Shown: piece by piece, positions 15,045 to 21,458 of the stretch
Layout: the number at the start of each line of letters is the position of its first letter
How positions within the stretch are numbered: the first letter of the stretch is position 1
IMG/VR virus record: IMGVR_UViG_3300030328_001108
Location: 1 to 21,458 of that record
Strand: one strand, 5' to 3'
DNA length: 21,458 nt
From: a virus
Position numbers and translations under genes: made by a program
Notes under the pieces: generated by a model
Database searches by the model: none
What the model was told of the DNA's origin: nothing
Seen by the model: the letters and a program-made list of their open reading frames with translations, nothing else

Positions 15045-15986
15045 ATGGCAATAACACAAATGAGTTCGCTGAACTCTGCTGGTAATGCAGCATTTGAACA
15101 GCTCGCTTACTTTGCGTTGCGATCACAACCTCTTTTTGAGATGGTTTGCGATGTAAAAACCACAAACCAATCGCACGCTGGTGCAAGCGTTAAGTTCACA
15201 AAGTACAGTGACCTATCACAAGCTACTTCAGCAATTTCCGAAACTTCTGACCTCACTCCAGCAACAATGGGTGACGCACAGGTTACGGTAACACTTGCTG
15301 AGTACGGCAATACAATACAAACAACCGCTAAAGCTCGTGGAACCAGCTTCTTAAACATAGACGCTGACGCTGCGAACATTATCGGTTACAACATGGGTGA
15401 CAGTCTTGATAAGATTGTTCACGACATTGTTACTGAAGGAACTAACGTTCTATACGGTGGCGATGCAACCGCTACAGGAGAACTAGCAGCAGGCGATATT
15501 ATCACCGCTGATCTTGTTCGACAGTGTGTAGCTAACCTCAGAACCGCCTCTGCTCCTGCATTTGATGGCAACGTTTACGTTGGATTTATCCACCCTGACG
15601 TTTCCTACGATCTGCGGAAAGCTACAGCCGTAACTGACGTTATTCAACACCAAATCCGTCAAGACGGAGCTGGTGTCCGAACAGGTAGCATCGGTACATT
15701 CGGTGGAGTTGACTTTATTGAAACACCACGAATTACGCTAACCGCTGACGCTGGTGCTTCTAATGTCGATGAATACAAAACTGTTATTGTTGGTAGACAA
15801 GCTCTTGCTAAAGGACACAGCCGGGCAGCCGGTTTTGGTGCTGACCCAAGCATCGTATTCGGTCCTGTAACCGACAGCTTGCGCCGATTCAACACAGTTG
15901 GTTGGTATCACCTTGTAGGATACGGAAGATTCCGTGAGGAATGTATCCGAAGGATTGAAACATCATCCTCAATAGGAACTAACTAA
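15045..15986 (+). CDS. major capsid protein, N4-gp56-like
   Basis: The 313-aa product follows the scaffold gene, has GGAG 8 bases before its ATG, and is followed by a strong terminator, as expected for the most abundant virion protein. The N-terminal half shows ISETSDLTPATMGDAQVTVT, then LAEYGNTIQTT, a helix starting LNIDADAANIIGYNMGDSLD, then KIVHDIVTEGTNVLYGG. This order (E..D.TP..M....V......YG, then A......GE/D.LD.IV.D....GTN..Y.G) is the signature I associate with the N4-gp56 family of HK97-fold capsid proteins. The C-terminus contains GGVDFIETPRI and IVGRQALAKG, also usual for the family. It forms the icosahedral shell. Codons lean to C-ended forms (AAC, TTC, ATC, GGC, ACC) more than in its neighbours, consistent with high expression. 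Confidence 0.93.
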   Translation: MAITQMSSLNSAGNAAFEQLAYFALRSQPLFEMVCDVKTTNQSHAGASVKFTKYSDLSQATSAISETSDLTPATMGDAQVTVTLAEYGNTIQTTAKARGTSFLNIDADAANIIGYNMGDSLDKIVHDIVTEGTNVLYGGDATATGELAAGDIITADLVRQCVANLRTASAPAFDGNVYVGFIHPDVSYDLRKATAVTDVIQHQIRQDGAGVRTGSIGTFGGVDFIETPRITLTADAGASNVDEYKTVIVGRQALAKGHSRAAGFGADPSIVFGPVTDSLRRFNTVGWYHLVGYGRFREECIRRIETSSSIGTN

Positions 15987-16004
15987 TAGCTCCTAAACGA
16001 TATT

Positions 16005-16053
16005 AGGGAAGGCTGACTTTACTGGGAGGTTGGCCTTCCCTATATCTTTCTTT
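16005..16053 (+). terminator. intrinsic terminator after the capsid gene
   Basis: AGGGAAGGCTGAC (16005-16017) pairs with GTTGGCCTTCCCT (16029-16041). The 13-bp stem has two G-U wobbles and an 11-base loop, and is followed by a T-rich run, TATCTTTCTTT (16043-16053). It lies 18 bases after the capsid stop. The strength and T-tract make a Rho-independent terminator the best reading. Partial readthrough or a new start must feed the downstream genes. The AT-rich stretch at 16054-16072 could hold a promoter, but no clear -35/-10 pair is seen. Confidence 0.85.
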
Positions 16054-16079
16054 ATTCGATTATATTATTATTGGACATC

Positions 16080-16166
16080 ATGGAAGATGAACAAGTAAAC
16101 GTTGTGATAACCCCTGAGCCGATTGAGGCTAAGGTTGTGACAGACGAGGAGAACGCTGATGGCTAG
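16080..16166 (+). CDS. 28-aa micro-ORF upstream of the 142-aa virion protein
   Basis: After the terminator, an ATG at 16080 with TGGA 5 bases upstream opens a 28-codon frame. It encodes an acidic peptide beginning MEDEQVNVVITPEPIEAKVV and ending DEENADG. The frame overlaps the next start by 8 bases and contains that gene's GAGGAGA ribosome binding site. The V-x-V-V-I-T-P-E-P-I pattern looks like real protein rather than random sequence. It could be a small virion protein or a leader peptide coupling translation after the terminator. Its size makes the call uncertain. Confidence 0.45.
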   Translation: MEDEQVNVVITPEPIEAKVVTDEENADG

Positions 16167-16587
16167 CGGACTTTATGGAATAACTTTTCTTAACGCTTTG
16201 AAAAATACTCTTGCGTTAGACCTAGACAGTGACACGATTAAAATTATGTTGGTTACGTCGTCGTATACGCCTGATTTCGGGGCGCATGATTTTAAGAGTG
16301 ACGTTTCTAATGAGGTTTCTGGAACTAATTATACTGCTGGTGGTAACACGCTTGGCAGCGTAACGCTTACTCAAACAGGTGGCACTATTAAATTTGATGC
16401 TGCTGATACTTCATGGTCGTCTGCAACGATCACTGACGCTAGAGGCGCTGTGATTTACGATGATTCTTTAACTGATGATCCGCTTATTGCGTATATTGAT
16501 TTTGGTGCTAATTATTCTTCTAGTAATGGCACGTTTACGATTGCGTTTAATGCTGGCGGTATTTTTACAATAGATTTAACTCCATAA
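16159..16587 (+). CDS. 142-aa conserved phage virion-type protein
   Basis: A strong GAGGAGA (16146-16152) lies 6 bases before the ATG. The product starts MASGLYGITFLNALKNTLAL, followed by the characteristic DLDSDTIKIMLVTSSYTPDF. It then has HDFKSDVSNEVSGTNYTAGG, a beta-rich middle (TWSSATITDARGAVIYDD) and the ending PLIAYIDFG...F...GIFTIDL. This family layout (L...D.DTIKV.LV...Y......HD...D......G..Y..GG......A.IY.D.....LIAYID...GIF) is very common in tailed phages, almost always beside tail-fibre genes. It is predicted to be a beta-sandwich virion protein of unknown exact role. The sequence ends 10 bases before the fibre ATG, so joint expression is likely. No signal or membrane segment is seen. 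Confidence 0.85.
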   Translation: MASGLYGITFLNALKNTLALDLDSDTIKIMLVTSSYTPDFGAHDFKSDVSNEVSGTNYTAGGNTLGSVTLTQTGGTIKFDAADTSWSSATITDARGAVIYDDSLTDDPLIAYIDFGANYSSSNGTFTIAFNAGGIFTIDLTP

Positions 16588-16597
16588 GAGGTGACTG

Positions 16598-18493
16598 ATG
16601 GCAACTAGATATCCGGGTGCTTTAGACAGAGACCCAAATGAGCTTCCTGATAATATAGCTGATTCTGATACGCTTGATTCTCCTAATCATGCGACGGTGC
16701 ATAATAATGTGAATGGCGCTGTGTTGCAGATTGAGGAGAAGTTAGGTATTGGTGATACGACTGCTTCTGCTGGTGCTGTGTTGCATGGTACGGCTGCTGG
16801 TGAGTCTGCGTGGACTTCTGATCCGTCGATTGTTGGTTCTTTGTCGGTTGCTAAGGATTCTGCTGATGCGGTTATTAATTTGACTGCTCATCATGATACT
16901 GAGGCGACTGCTGCTGAGTTGACGTTGCGTAAGTCGGATGGGTCTAAGGCTTCTCCGGCGCTTGTTGATGATGACGCTGTACTGGGCAAGATTATGTTCC
17001 AAGGCTATGACGGCAACAGCTATGCAAACGGAGCGCAGATCATTGCTCAAGTTGATGGAACACCCGCTGATGGTGACATGCCAACAGAATTAATTTTCCA
17101 AGTTACTCCTGACGGAGGTTCAGAAACCCCAGCGACAGCAATGACGATTAAGCCAAGTAAAAATGTTGGGATTGGCAGTGCTGCACCAACGCAGTCACTG
17201 GTCGTGCTTTCTGATGATGGCAACTTGTCTGCTGGTGATGTTAGCGATGGCACGAAAGCTACTTTGTTTCTTGAGAACAGTGGTGGAGCTAAAGCTGACG
17301 GTAACCTTGCTACAGGTATTGGGTTTAGCGGTACGGATACTGGTCGTCGTCGTGCGATGATCGCTTCTTTTCAAGATGGCTCGGACGGTGACCCTCACGG
17401 CTTGCAGTTCTTTACCTATGGTTCAACATCAACAGCTTCTGACGCTGTGACATCACGAGTGACGATTGGGTCTGATGGCAATGTTGGGATAGGGACTACT
17501 AGCCCTGAGCGCATATTAGACATAAGAGGCGCAAGCAATCCCGAAATAAGACTACAATCTACCGACAGTTCCGATACCGCTATATATTTCGGAGATGAAT
17601 CCGATGCTGTGCAAGCAGGTATTTTCTTTGACAATAGCGAAAACGATCTTTGCTTTAGAGGTCATGACAACGTAACACGCTTTAAGATTCTAAGCTCTGG
17701 GACCACACAGTTTGATAACACAATGACTGTGGGTGCAAACGGTTCAGGACAAGACGCTGTACTTTACAGTAACACCTCTGGTAGCTATGCACTCTGGGAC
17801 GAAGATTCAACGCTGCATTCATTTAATGGAGTTTTACGGTTTATAGGAAACTCAGGTTTGAGTTTCGCTGGCACGACAGCAGGTGCTGACAATGAGCAAA
17901 TAGCGTTTGCAGAAGGCTACGAAATAAACGCTGATAATGCTGGATATGGTACTGGCTCAAGTCGGTTCTGGCTTGGCGGGGGTGATGGCGGTGCTTGCTA
18001 CATAGGACCACGGTCTGGTAGTGACACTTGGACTTTGATTCGGTTATCAGCAACAGCTATTTCATTATTAGGGACAGTTTCTAAAACTGCTGGCTCATTT
18101 GATATTGCACACCCATCAAAAGGTGGAGATTGGCGTTTGCGTCATTCATTTATTGAGGGGCCAACTTGCGACAACATTTATCGAGGAACCGCAACAATTA
18201 GTGGAGGTTCTGTAACCGTTGATCTTGACACTGTTTCAAATATGACTGATGGAACTTGGGAAGCACTAAACACAAACCCTTGGTCAATGGTTGCAAGTTC
18301 TGGAAATGCTGTTACATGGTCACTGTCAGGGAAAACTCTTACAATTAACGGACCAGATGGCGCAGTATGCAGTTGGATGGTAATTGGCGAACGTAAAGAC
18401 CAAGGAATTATCGATAGCCCTATGACCGATAGCAACGGTAAACTTATTGTAGAATATGAAGACGCTGAACGAGAAGCGTGCCCAGAAGAATAA
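16598..18493 (+). CDS. tail fibre / receptor-binding protein
   Basis: GAGGTG (16588-16593) lies 4 bases before the ATG. The 631-aa product has an N-terminal virion-attachment type region (DSPNHATVHNNVNGAVLQIE, then EKLGIGD). From about residue 128 comes the fibre module LGKIMFQGYDGNSYANGAQI, then two N-V-G-I-G repeats near 188 and 294 (NVGIGSAAP, NVGIGTTSPE), typical of phage beta-helical fibres. The C-terminal domain (about 496-600) starts GSFDIAHPSKGGDWRLRHSF, with IEGPTCDNIYRG and ends near WMVIGERKDQ. I recognise this widespread phage fibre tip from H-P....HS.IE.P..D.IYRG...VIGERKD. It should bind the host surface. An abrupt change in third-base usage at 16972 marks the join between attachment region and fibre module, suggesting the fibre was swapped in. 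Confidence 0.93.
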   Translation: MATRYPGALDRDPNELPDNIADSDTLDSPNHATVHNNVNGAVLQIEEKLGIGDTTASAGAVLHGTAAGESAWTSDPSIVGSLSVAKDSADAVINLTAHHDTEATAAELTLRKSDGSKASPALVDDDAVLGKIMFQGYDGNSYANGAQIIAQVDGTPADGDMPTELIFQVTPDGGSETPATAMTIKPSKNVGIGSAAPTQSLVVLSDDGNLSAGDVSDGTKATLFLENSGGAKADGNLATGIGFSGTDTGRRRAMIASFQDGSDGDPHGLQFFTYGSTSTASDAVTSRVTIGSDGNVGIGTTSPERILDIRGASNPEIRLQSTDSSDTAIYFGDESDAVQAGIFFDNSENDLCFRGHDNVTRFKILSSGTTQFDNTMTVGANGSGQDAVLYSNTSGSYALWDEDSTLHSFNGVLRFIGNSGLSFAGTTAGADNEQIAFAEGYEINADNAGYGTGSSRFWLGGGDGGACYIGPRSGSDTWTLIRLSATAISLLGTVSKTAGSFDIAHPSKGGDWRLRHSFIEGPTCDNIYRGTATISGGSVTVDLDTVSNMTDGTWEALNTNPWSMVASSGNAVTWSLSGKTLTINGPDGAVCSWMVIGERKDQGIIDSPMTDSNGKLIVEYEDAEREACPEE

Positions 18494-18503
18494 GGACAGA
18501 ACA

Positions 18504-18641
18504 ATGGATATTGAGATAAACCCAAATGAAGTCATTGCTGAAATGCAAAGAAGGTTCCCAAAGGAACTAGAGATCTGCGTGCAAAGTGTCCAAATCAGAA
18601 AGATGGGTGAACTGCTAGAAGATGATACCGACGACGAATAG
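18504..18641 (+). CDS. 45-aa small acidic protein before the endolysin
   Basis: The ATG at 18504 has AGGA (18493-18496) 7 bases upstream. An in-frame ATG at 18456 would start inside the fibre gene and is less likely. The 45-residue product reads as one helix with an acidic tail (INPNEVIAEMQRRFPKELEI, then LLEDDTDDE). There is no membrane segment, so it is not a holin. Small proteins of the form P-E-x-V-I-x-x-x-x-x-x-x-P-x-x-L-E are, from memory, often found between fibre and lysis genes in phages, with no known role. It overlaps the endolysin start by 20 bases, which implies coupled translation. Confidence 0.7.
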   Translation: MDIEINPNEVIAEMQRRFPKELEICVQSVQIRKMGELLEDDTDDE

Positions 18642-19347
18642 TAGCATAAACACTAAACTTTTACACCCTGAGTTCAAACGCAGGCTAGAAGCGTTCTTTG
18701 CCGACGACAGAATTTCTGGCCGTGTCAAAGTAGTGTCTGCTGTCCGAACCTACGCACAACAAAAATACTTGTACGACGGATACAAAAGCGGTAGGCCGGG
18801 TTTTAACCTAGCAGCCAACCCTGACCGTAAAACAGCGTCAGGTTTTCAAGGCTCTTACCACATGCAGCAACCAGCGTTCGATAACTGGGGTTATGCCGTT
18901 GACTTTAGAATTACTGGCCGAGGTATCAGTACTTCTCAAGTAAACGCCATAGCAAAATCGTATGGCATGGTCGCATACGTTCCGGGAGAGTGGTGGCATC
19001 ACCAGCCTTGCAAGGTAGTTAACGGCAAGATTCAATGGTTTGACGCTCCAGCTCTAAAAGGAACGAAAGCTAAGAAGAAAGCTAAGCAAGACCTTAAGGG
19101 TATTGGCGCTGCGTTAGCTGAGATAGAAGATTTGATCCGACGACACCCGTTGAAGAAGGGTTCTAAAGGGCAGCCTGTGAAGGTAGTTCAGCGACTTCTT
19201 GGCAATAAGGGCTTGTATCGGTACAAAGTCGATGGAGATTTTGGGAGGCTCACACATAAGGCTGTTGTGGAGTTTCAGAAGCGTCGTCTATTATATGTTG
19301 ATGGGATCGTTGGTCCCAATACTTGGAAGGCTTTATTAAGAAAATGA
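18622..19347 (+). CDS. endolysin: M15-type peptidase with peptidoglycan-binding domain
   Basis: This 241-aa enzyme should cut the peptide part of host peptidoglycan at lysis. Residues 36-50 hold VVSAVRTYAQQ, the S..RT..QQ motif of M15/VanY-like carboxypeptidases. Zinc ligands are H80 (GSYHMQ), D94 (WGYAVDF) and H126 in GEWWHHQP, with E123 as catalytic base (E-x-W-H). H80 and D94 are 14 residues apart instead of the usual 7, an insertion in the metal loop. A lysine-rich linker (148-156) leads to a peptidoglycan-binding domain (about 177-240: KKGSKGQPVKVVQRLL, KVDGDFGRLTHKAVVEFQ, VDGIVGPNTW). No signal peptide is present, so export relies on the holin encoded next (ATGA overlap). The start overlaps the 45-aa gene and its ribosome binding site is weak. 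Confidence 0.93.
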   Translation: MIPTTNSSINTKLLHPEFKRRLEAFFADDRISGRVKVVSAVRTYAQQKYLYDGYKSGRPGFNLAANPDRKTASGFQGSYHMQQPAFDNWGYAVDFRITGRGISTSQVNAIAKSYGMVAYVPGEWWHHQPCKVVNGKIQWFDAPALKGTKAKKKAKQDLKGIGAALAEIEDLIRRHPLKKGSKGQPVKVVQRLLGNKGLYRYKVDGDFGRLTHKAVVEFQKRRLLYVDGIVGPNTWKALLRK

Positions 19348-19589
19348 AAGAATATCTAGATTTACTTGAACGCTGCGGAGCGACGTTCGTACAAGCAGCA
19401 GTAGCCACAATCAGTGGTAACTCCTTCCTTGAGATGGGCGTAAGCAACTGGAAACTTGTTGTAGCTTCTGGTTTTGCTGCCGTGTTATCTGTTCTTAAGA
19501 GCTGGGCTGCTACTAAAATTGGGGATAGTTCGTTCTCGTTGGTTGGTCGTAAGACGCAATCTGAGGAGATTCTTTACGGCGAAGAGTAG
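19344..19589 (+). CDS. holin, r1t-like
   Basis: The ATG overlaps the endolysin stop (ATGA at 19344-19347); an in-frame TTG at 19323 was rejected because it lies inside the endolysin domain. The 81-aa product has two hydrophobic segments, residues about 12-30 (GATFVQAAVATISGNSF) and 36-58 (NWKLVVASGFAAVLSVLKSW). A short hydrophilic C-terminus (RKTQSEEILYGEE) and a KIGDSSFSLV border segment follow. The pattern TF.QA..A......L......DW...L..AG.AA.LSVL.S......G...S.SLV is what I recall for r1t-type holins of phages infecting Gram-positive bacteria. It would form membrane lesions that free the endolysin. Length, topology and position next to the lysin agree. Confidence 0.88.
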   Translation: MKEYLDLLERCGATFVQAAVATISGNSFLEMGVSNWKLVVASGFAAVLSVLKSWAATKIGDSSFSLVGRKTQSEEILYGEE

Positions 19590-19601
19590 TGAGGTCAGCA
19601 G

Positions 19602-20420
19602 GTGACAATAAACTACAGTTCATCTGCGGTTACCTACGCAAGTTCAAGCGTAAAGTATTCCCAGAAGGATGCTACAGTAAGTCCTTCGGTAATAGCGTGT
19701 TCTGCGACTGTTCCGGCTGTAACCGTGACAGCCTCTGCGAATGCTGCCGTTGCGGTGATTGCAGCTACGACAACTGTACCTGCACCGACTGTATCAGGGA
19801 CAGCTAGTGTAGCTCCTAGTGTGGTAGCGACTGCTGCTACAACACCTTCAGCGACTATTTCAGGAGCAGCAAACGTAGCTCCTAGTGTAATTGCTGGTGT
19901 TGGCGCTATGCCGTCAGCGACTATTTCAGGTACGGCTAGTGTTGCTGCTGGAGTGATCGCTGGGGCTGCTACAACGCCTTCTGCGACAATTGCAGGCGAC
20001 GCTAGTGTAGAACCATCAGTTATTGCTGGAACGTCTACAGTGCCGTCTGTGACTGTCAGCATGGATCAAGAAATATCTGTTGACACAATTACTGGGTCTA
20101 CATCTATAGAACAACTGTTGTTCCGTAAAAAATACGTTCCAGTGTTTGAAAATACGGTCCCAACATTAGATGTTACTAGATTCCCGACTATTAGCCCTGC
20201 TAGGAACTTACGCAGATTCTATCCTCCGACAGCTAGAGGGGTTAATATATTTATATTAAATGATGGGTCGGTAACGACTCGACAACCGGCAGACATGAGT
20301 ACAGTTTCTCGGACAATATACGGTGGGCATGAATCCCCTACTGATTTTACAGATGAAGAAATAAATATTTTACAAAATGCTGGGTACGGAATAGAGGTAG
20401 AGGGTTATGCCACGGTATGA
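19602..20420 (+). CDS. 272-aa repeat-containing virion protein
   Basis: The start is GTG at 19602, with GAGGT 6 bases upstream. After a Ser/Tyr-rich opening (MTINYSSSAVTYASSSVKYS), residues 27-157 consist of six tandem 22-residue units of Val, Ala, Ser, Thr and Pro with the core PSVIAG....PSATISG.A.V, a beta-solenoid-like composition. Residues 205-270 form a separate conserved-looking domain (RRFYPPTARGVNIFILNDGS, then QPADMSTVSRTIYGGHESPT, then NAGYGIEV). I recall the Y-P-P...G.N.F.L.DG..T..QP.D......YYGGH......E...L..AGY arrangement from short virion or tail proteins of actinobacteriophages. A shaft-plus-cap virion component is inferred. It overlaps the zinc-ribbon gene by 14 bases. Confidence 0.85.
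   Translation: MTINYSSSAVTYASSSVKYSQKDATVSPSVIACSATVPAVTVTASANAAVAVIAATTTVPAPTVSGTASVAPSVVATAATTPSATISGAANVAPSVIAGVGAMPSATISGTASVAAGVIAGAATTPSATIAGDASVEPSVIAGTSTVPSVTVSMDQEISVDTITGSTSIEQLLFRKKYVPVFENTVPTLDVTRFPTISPARNLRRFYPPTARGVNIFILNDGSVTTRQPADMSTVSRTIYGGHESPTDFTDEEINILQNAGYGIEVEGYATV
19680..20072 (+). repeat. six tandem 66-bp (22-aa) repeats
   Basis: Codons 27-157 of the 272-aa protein divide into six units of 66 bases, the last one slightly short, each with the core P-S-V-I-A-G near its start and P-S-A-T-I-S-G in the middle. Units 3 to 6 are the most alike, for example GCTCCTAGTGT recurring at unit starts and TCAGCGACTATTTCAGG in units 3 and 4. In-frame tandem units of this kind can gain or lose copies by recombination without breaking the gene. 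Confidence 0.85.
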
Positions 20421-20799
20421 CTATAAATGTAAACAATGCGAAAACATTGAAGAGATAATACATGGCTTTAATGATGGACATTCGTTTCATTGCGTTACTT
20501 GTGGGCAGGCGATGATTAAACTTATTTCAGGTGTGAACATTGCGCCTTCAGCTACCCCTTCTCGTAGCTCTGTTATTGATTTAGAAGCTACAAAGAAAGC
20601 TGATAAAGCTAAAGATGCTGATATGTCTGCGTATAAGCGTTTGCGCCAGAATGGTTTGCAACCTAAATCTATTAATGGTTCAGCGCATTTAGAGAAACAT
20701 GCTGAAACTAAGAGCGAAATTCAGGCAGGTCGTTTGTATTCTAGCGATGCGAGTAGGAAAGAAAGCGAAAGACTTATGAATAGTATTGAGGCGTTATGA
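20407..20799 (+). CDS. 130-aa zinc-ribbon (FmdB-like) phage protein
   Basis: A purine-rich AGAGGTAGAGGG lies about 4 bases before the ATG, inside the previous gene. The N-terminus MPRYDYKCKQC and FHCVTCGQAMIKLIS give a four-cysteine zinc ribbon (C8, C11, C29, C32) of the FmdB regulatory-protein type, spaced C-x2-C-x17-C-x2-C. Residues 45-130 are a basic, helical, low-hydrophobicity extension (DLEATKKADKAKDADMSAYK and onward) with no known domain. Such small zinc ribbons occur in phage structural modules, but their job there is unknown. It could be a virion protein, an assembly factor or a regulator. It joins the next gene through an ATGA overlap. Confidence 0.82.
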   Translation: MPRYDYKCKQCENIEEIIHGFNDGHSFHCVTCGQAMIKLISGVNIAPSATPSRSSVIDLEATKKADKAKDADMSAYKRLRQNGLQPKSINGSAHLEKHAETKSEIQAGRLYSSDASRKESERLMNSIEAL

Positions 20800-21458
20800 C
20801 CGCTCAAACTTGGATAGACGAAACAAAAAATTTATTGTTAACTGATTACGTTGAAGAACACGACGTGTTAGCTACAGGTGTTAATGATTCTGCGACGACT
20901 TTGAATTTTACTTATGATTCCGCTGGAATTGTTGAAGGTTCAATTATTGAAATTGGTACTGAATTAATGTATGTGTTTAGCGTTAACGCTACAAATAACG
21001 ACGCTACGGTTAAACGTGGTTTTCGTGGCACTACTGCTGCTGCACATAGTTCAGGGGATTTAATTACGGTTAATCCTAAATTCCCTGCACAACTTGTGTT
21101 GGACTCTATTAATGACGAGTTGGCTGATTTGTCGTCACCGCAAAACGGTTTGTATCAAATGAAAACCGTTGAATTTACTTACAACATTTCTCAAGACGGA
21201 TACGACCTGACTGGGGTAACTGACGACATTTTAGCCGTGTATCAAGTAACGTACACTGATGACGGTTCTGAGAATACTGAGCCGGTGTTGCCTGCGTGGA
21301 CTTTGCGACGAGATCGCAACACTAGTTCATTCGCTTCAGGGTACGCTTTAATTTTGCATGATGACGCTAACTCTGGGCAAGCAGTTAGAGTTCAGTATAA
21401 GACAGGGTTTACTGCGTTGGCTGCTACGTCAACAGCGTTAAGTACTGTTGGTTTGCAT
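20796..21458 (+). CDS. adaptor/connector-like virion protein (partial, runs off the window)
   Basis: The ATG lies in an ATGA overlap and 221 codons are open to the window end. The sequence opens with TWIDETKNLLLTDYVEEHDV and LATGVNDSATTLNFTY. IEIGTELMYVFSVNATNNDA follows, then VKRGFRGTTAAAHSSGD and LITVNPKFPAQLVLDSINDE. Further on are NGLYQMKTVEFTYNISQDGY, a region with LPAWTLRRDRN and ASGYALIL, then VRVQYKTGF. From memory, this order (E......L......I..G..IEIG.E...V.......A.V.RG..GT..A.H..G..V.VNP.F......L..IND......) is frequent in actinobacteriophages and aquatic phages in the tail or connector region. I take it as a virion adaptor-type protein; the exact position in the particle is not known. 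Its 3' end is missing. Confidence 0.85.
   Translation, partial: MTAQTWIDETKNLLLTDYVEEHDVLATGVNDSATTLNFTYDSAGIVEGSIIEIGTELMYVFSVNATNNDATVKRGFRGTTAAAHSSGDLITVNPKFPAQLVLDSINDELADLSSPQNGLYQMKTVEFTYNISQDGYDLTGVTDDILAVYQVTYTDDGSENTEPVLPAWTLRRDRNTSSFASGYALILHDDANSGQAVRVQYKTGFTALAATSTALSTVGLH

Noticed and set aside
16598-18493. Diversity-generating retroelement acting on the fibre
   Set aside because: No reverse transcriptase, template repeat or A-rich variable repeat is present, and the T/G codon run affects third bases only while the protein reads normally.
19589-19807. 72-aa frame with more than a dozen cysteines (CDCSGC, CECCRCGDC)
   Set aside because: It is the shifted frame of Ala/Val/Thr codon repeats, which naturally gives TGY codons. 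It overlaps the 272-aa gene almost fully and its GTG start has no clear ribosome binding site. A true overlapping gene is possible but unlikely.
19634-20062. 142-aa repetitive frame on the minus strand over the repeat gene
   Set aside because: The repeats are simply the reverse complement of the plus-strand 66-bp units. The plus strand has a ribosome binding site, a non-repetitive conserved C-terminal domain and fitting neighbours.
20242-20259. Perfect 18-base AT palindrome (TTAATATA-TT-TATATTAA)
   Set aside because: Made only of A and T inside a coding region for VNIFILN; such pairing is easily produced by chance and no regulatory context is visible.
1-21458. tRNA genes, CRISPR arrays, integrase, attachment sites, insertion sequences
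   Set aside because: None was seen; the only gaps are 14384-14544 and 15987-16079, and neither holds a tRNA-like cloverleaf or array.

Overview
The window reads as one contiguous block of the late (structural and lysis) region of a tailed dsDNA phage. Every supported gene is on the + strand, and coding is almost continuous, with stop/start overlaps. Protein families include a large terminase, a portal, a scaffold, an N4-gp56-like major capsid protein, giant internal-virion-type proteins, a tail fibre with a widespread phage C-terminal domain, an M15 peptidase endolysin and an r1t-like holin. By pattern memory, these match uncultured aquatic phages and actinobacteriophages with podovirus-like virions. 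The peptidase plus peptidoglycan-binding lysin, the r1t-type holin and the lack of spanins in the window suggest a Gram-positive, probably actinobacterial, aquatic host. That host call is an inference. No integrase, repressor, replication gene, tRNA or CRISPR is visible, so lifestyle cannot be judged.

Layout. 1-830: the end of an upstream gene, then four small proteins, two of them strongly basic. 831-4892: terminase large subunit, portal and a short proline-rich protein. 4892-14383: four genes joined by TAATG overlaps (1964, 252, 652 and 293 aa), probably internal virion or DNA-ejection proteins. 14384-14544: the first real gap, a leader region. 14545-15986: scaffold and major capsid protein, ending at a strong intrinsic terminator (16005-16053). 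16080-18493: a 28-aa micro-ORF, a 142-aa virion-type protein and the tail fibre. 18504-19589: lysis cassette (45-aa protein, endolysin, holin). 19602-21458: a repeat-containing virion protein, a zinc-ribbon protein and the start of an adaptor or connector-like protein that runs off the window.

How the parts fit. The terminase packages DNA through the portal into a shell built by scaffold and capsid protein. The giant protein set would fill or cap the head and help DNA leave it. The fibre and the 3' structural proteins build the tail, and endolysin plus holin release progeny.

The least expected signals are not in the gene list. Third-codon-base usage changes abruptly in blocks: 76 consecutive codons ending in T or G in the tail fibre stop at the border of a mobile fibre module, while in the terminase 66 of 70 codons end in A or C. 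The 3' ends of several genes switch style just before the stop. There is also a hairpin that overlaps the capsid gene's ribosome binding site, and an 11-bp hairpin deep inside the 5.9-kb giant gene.
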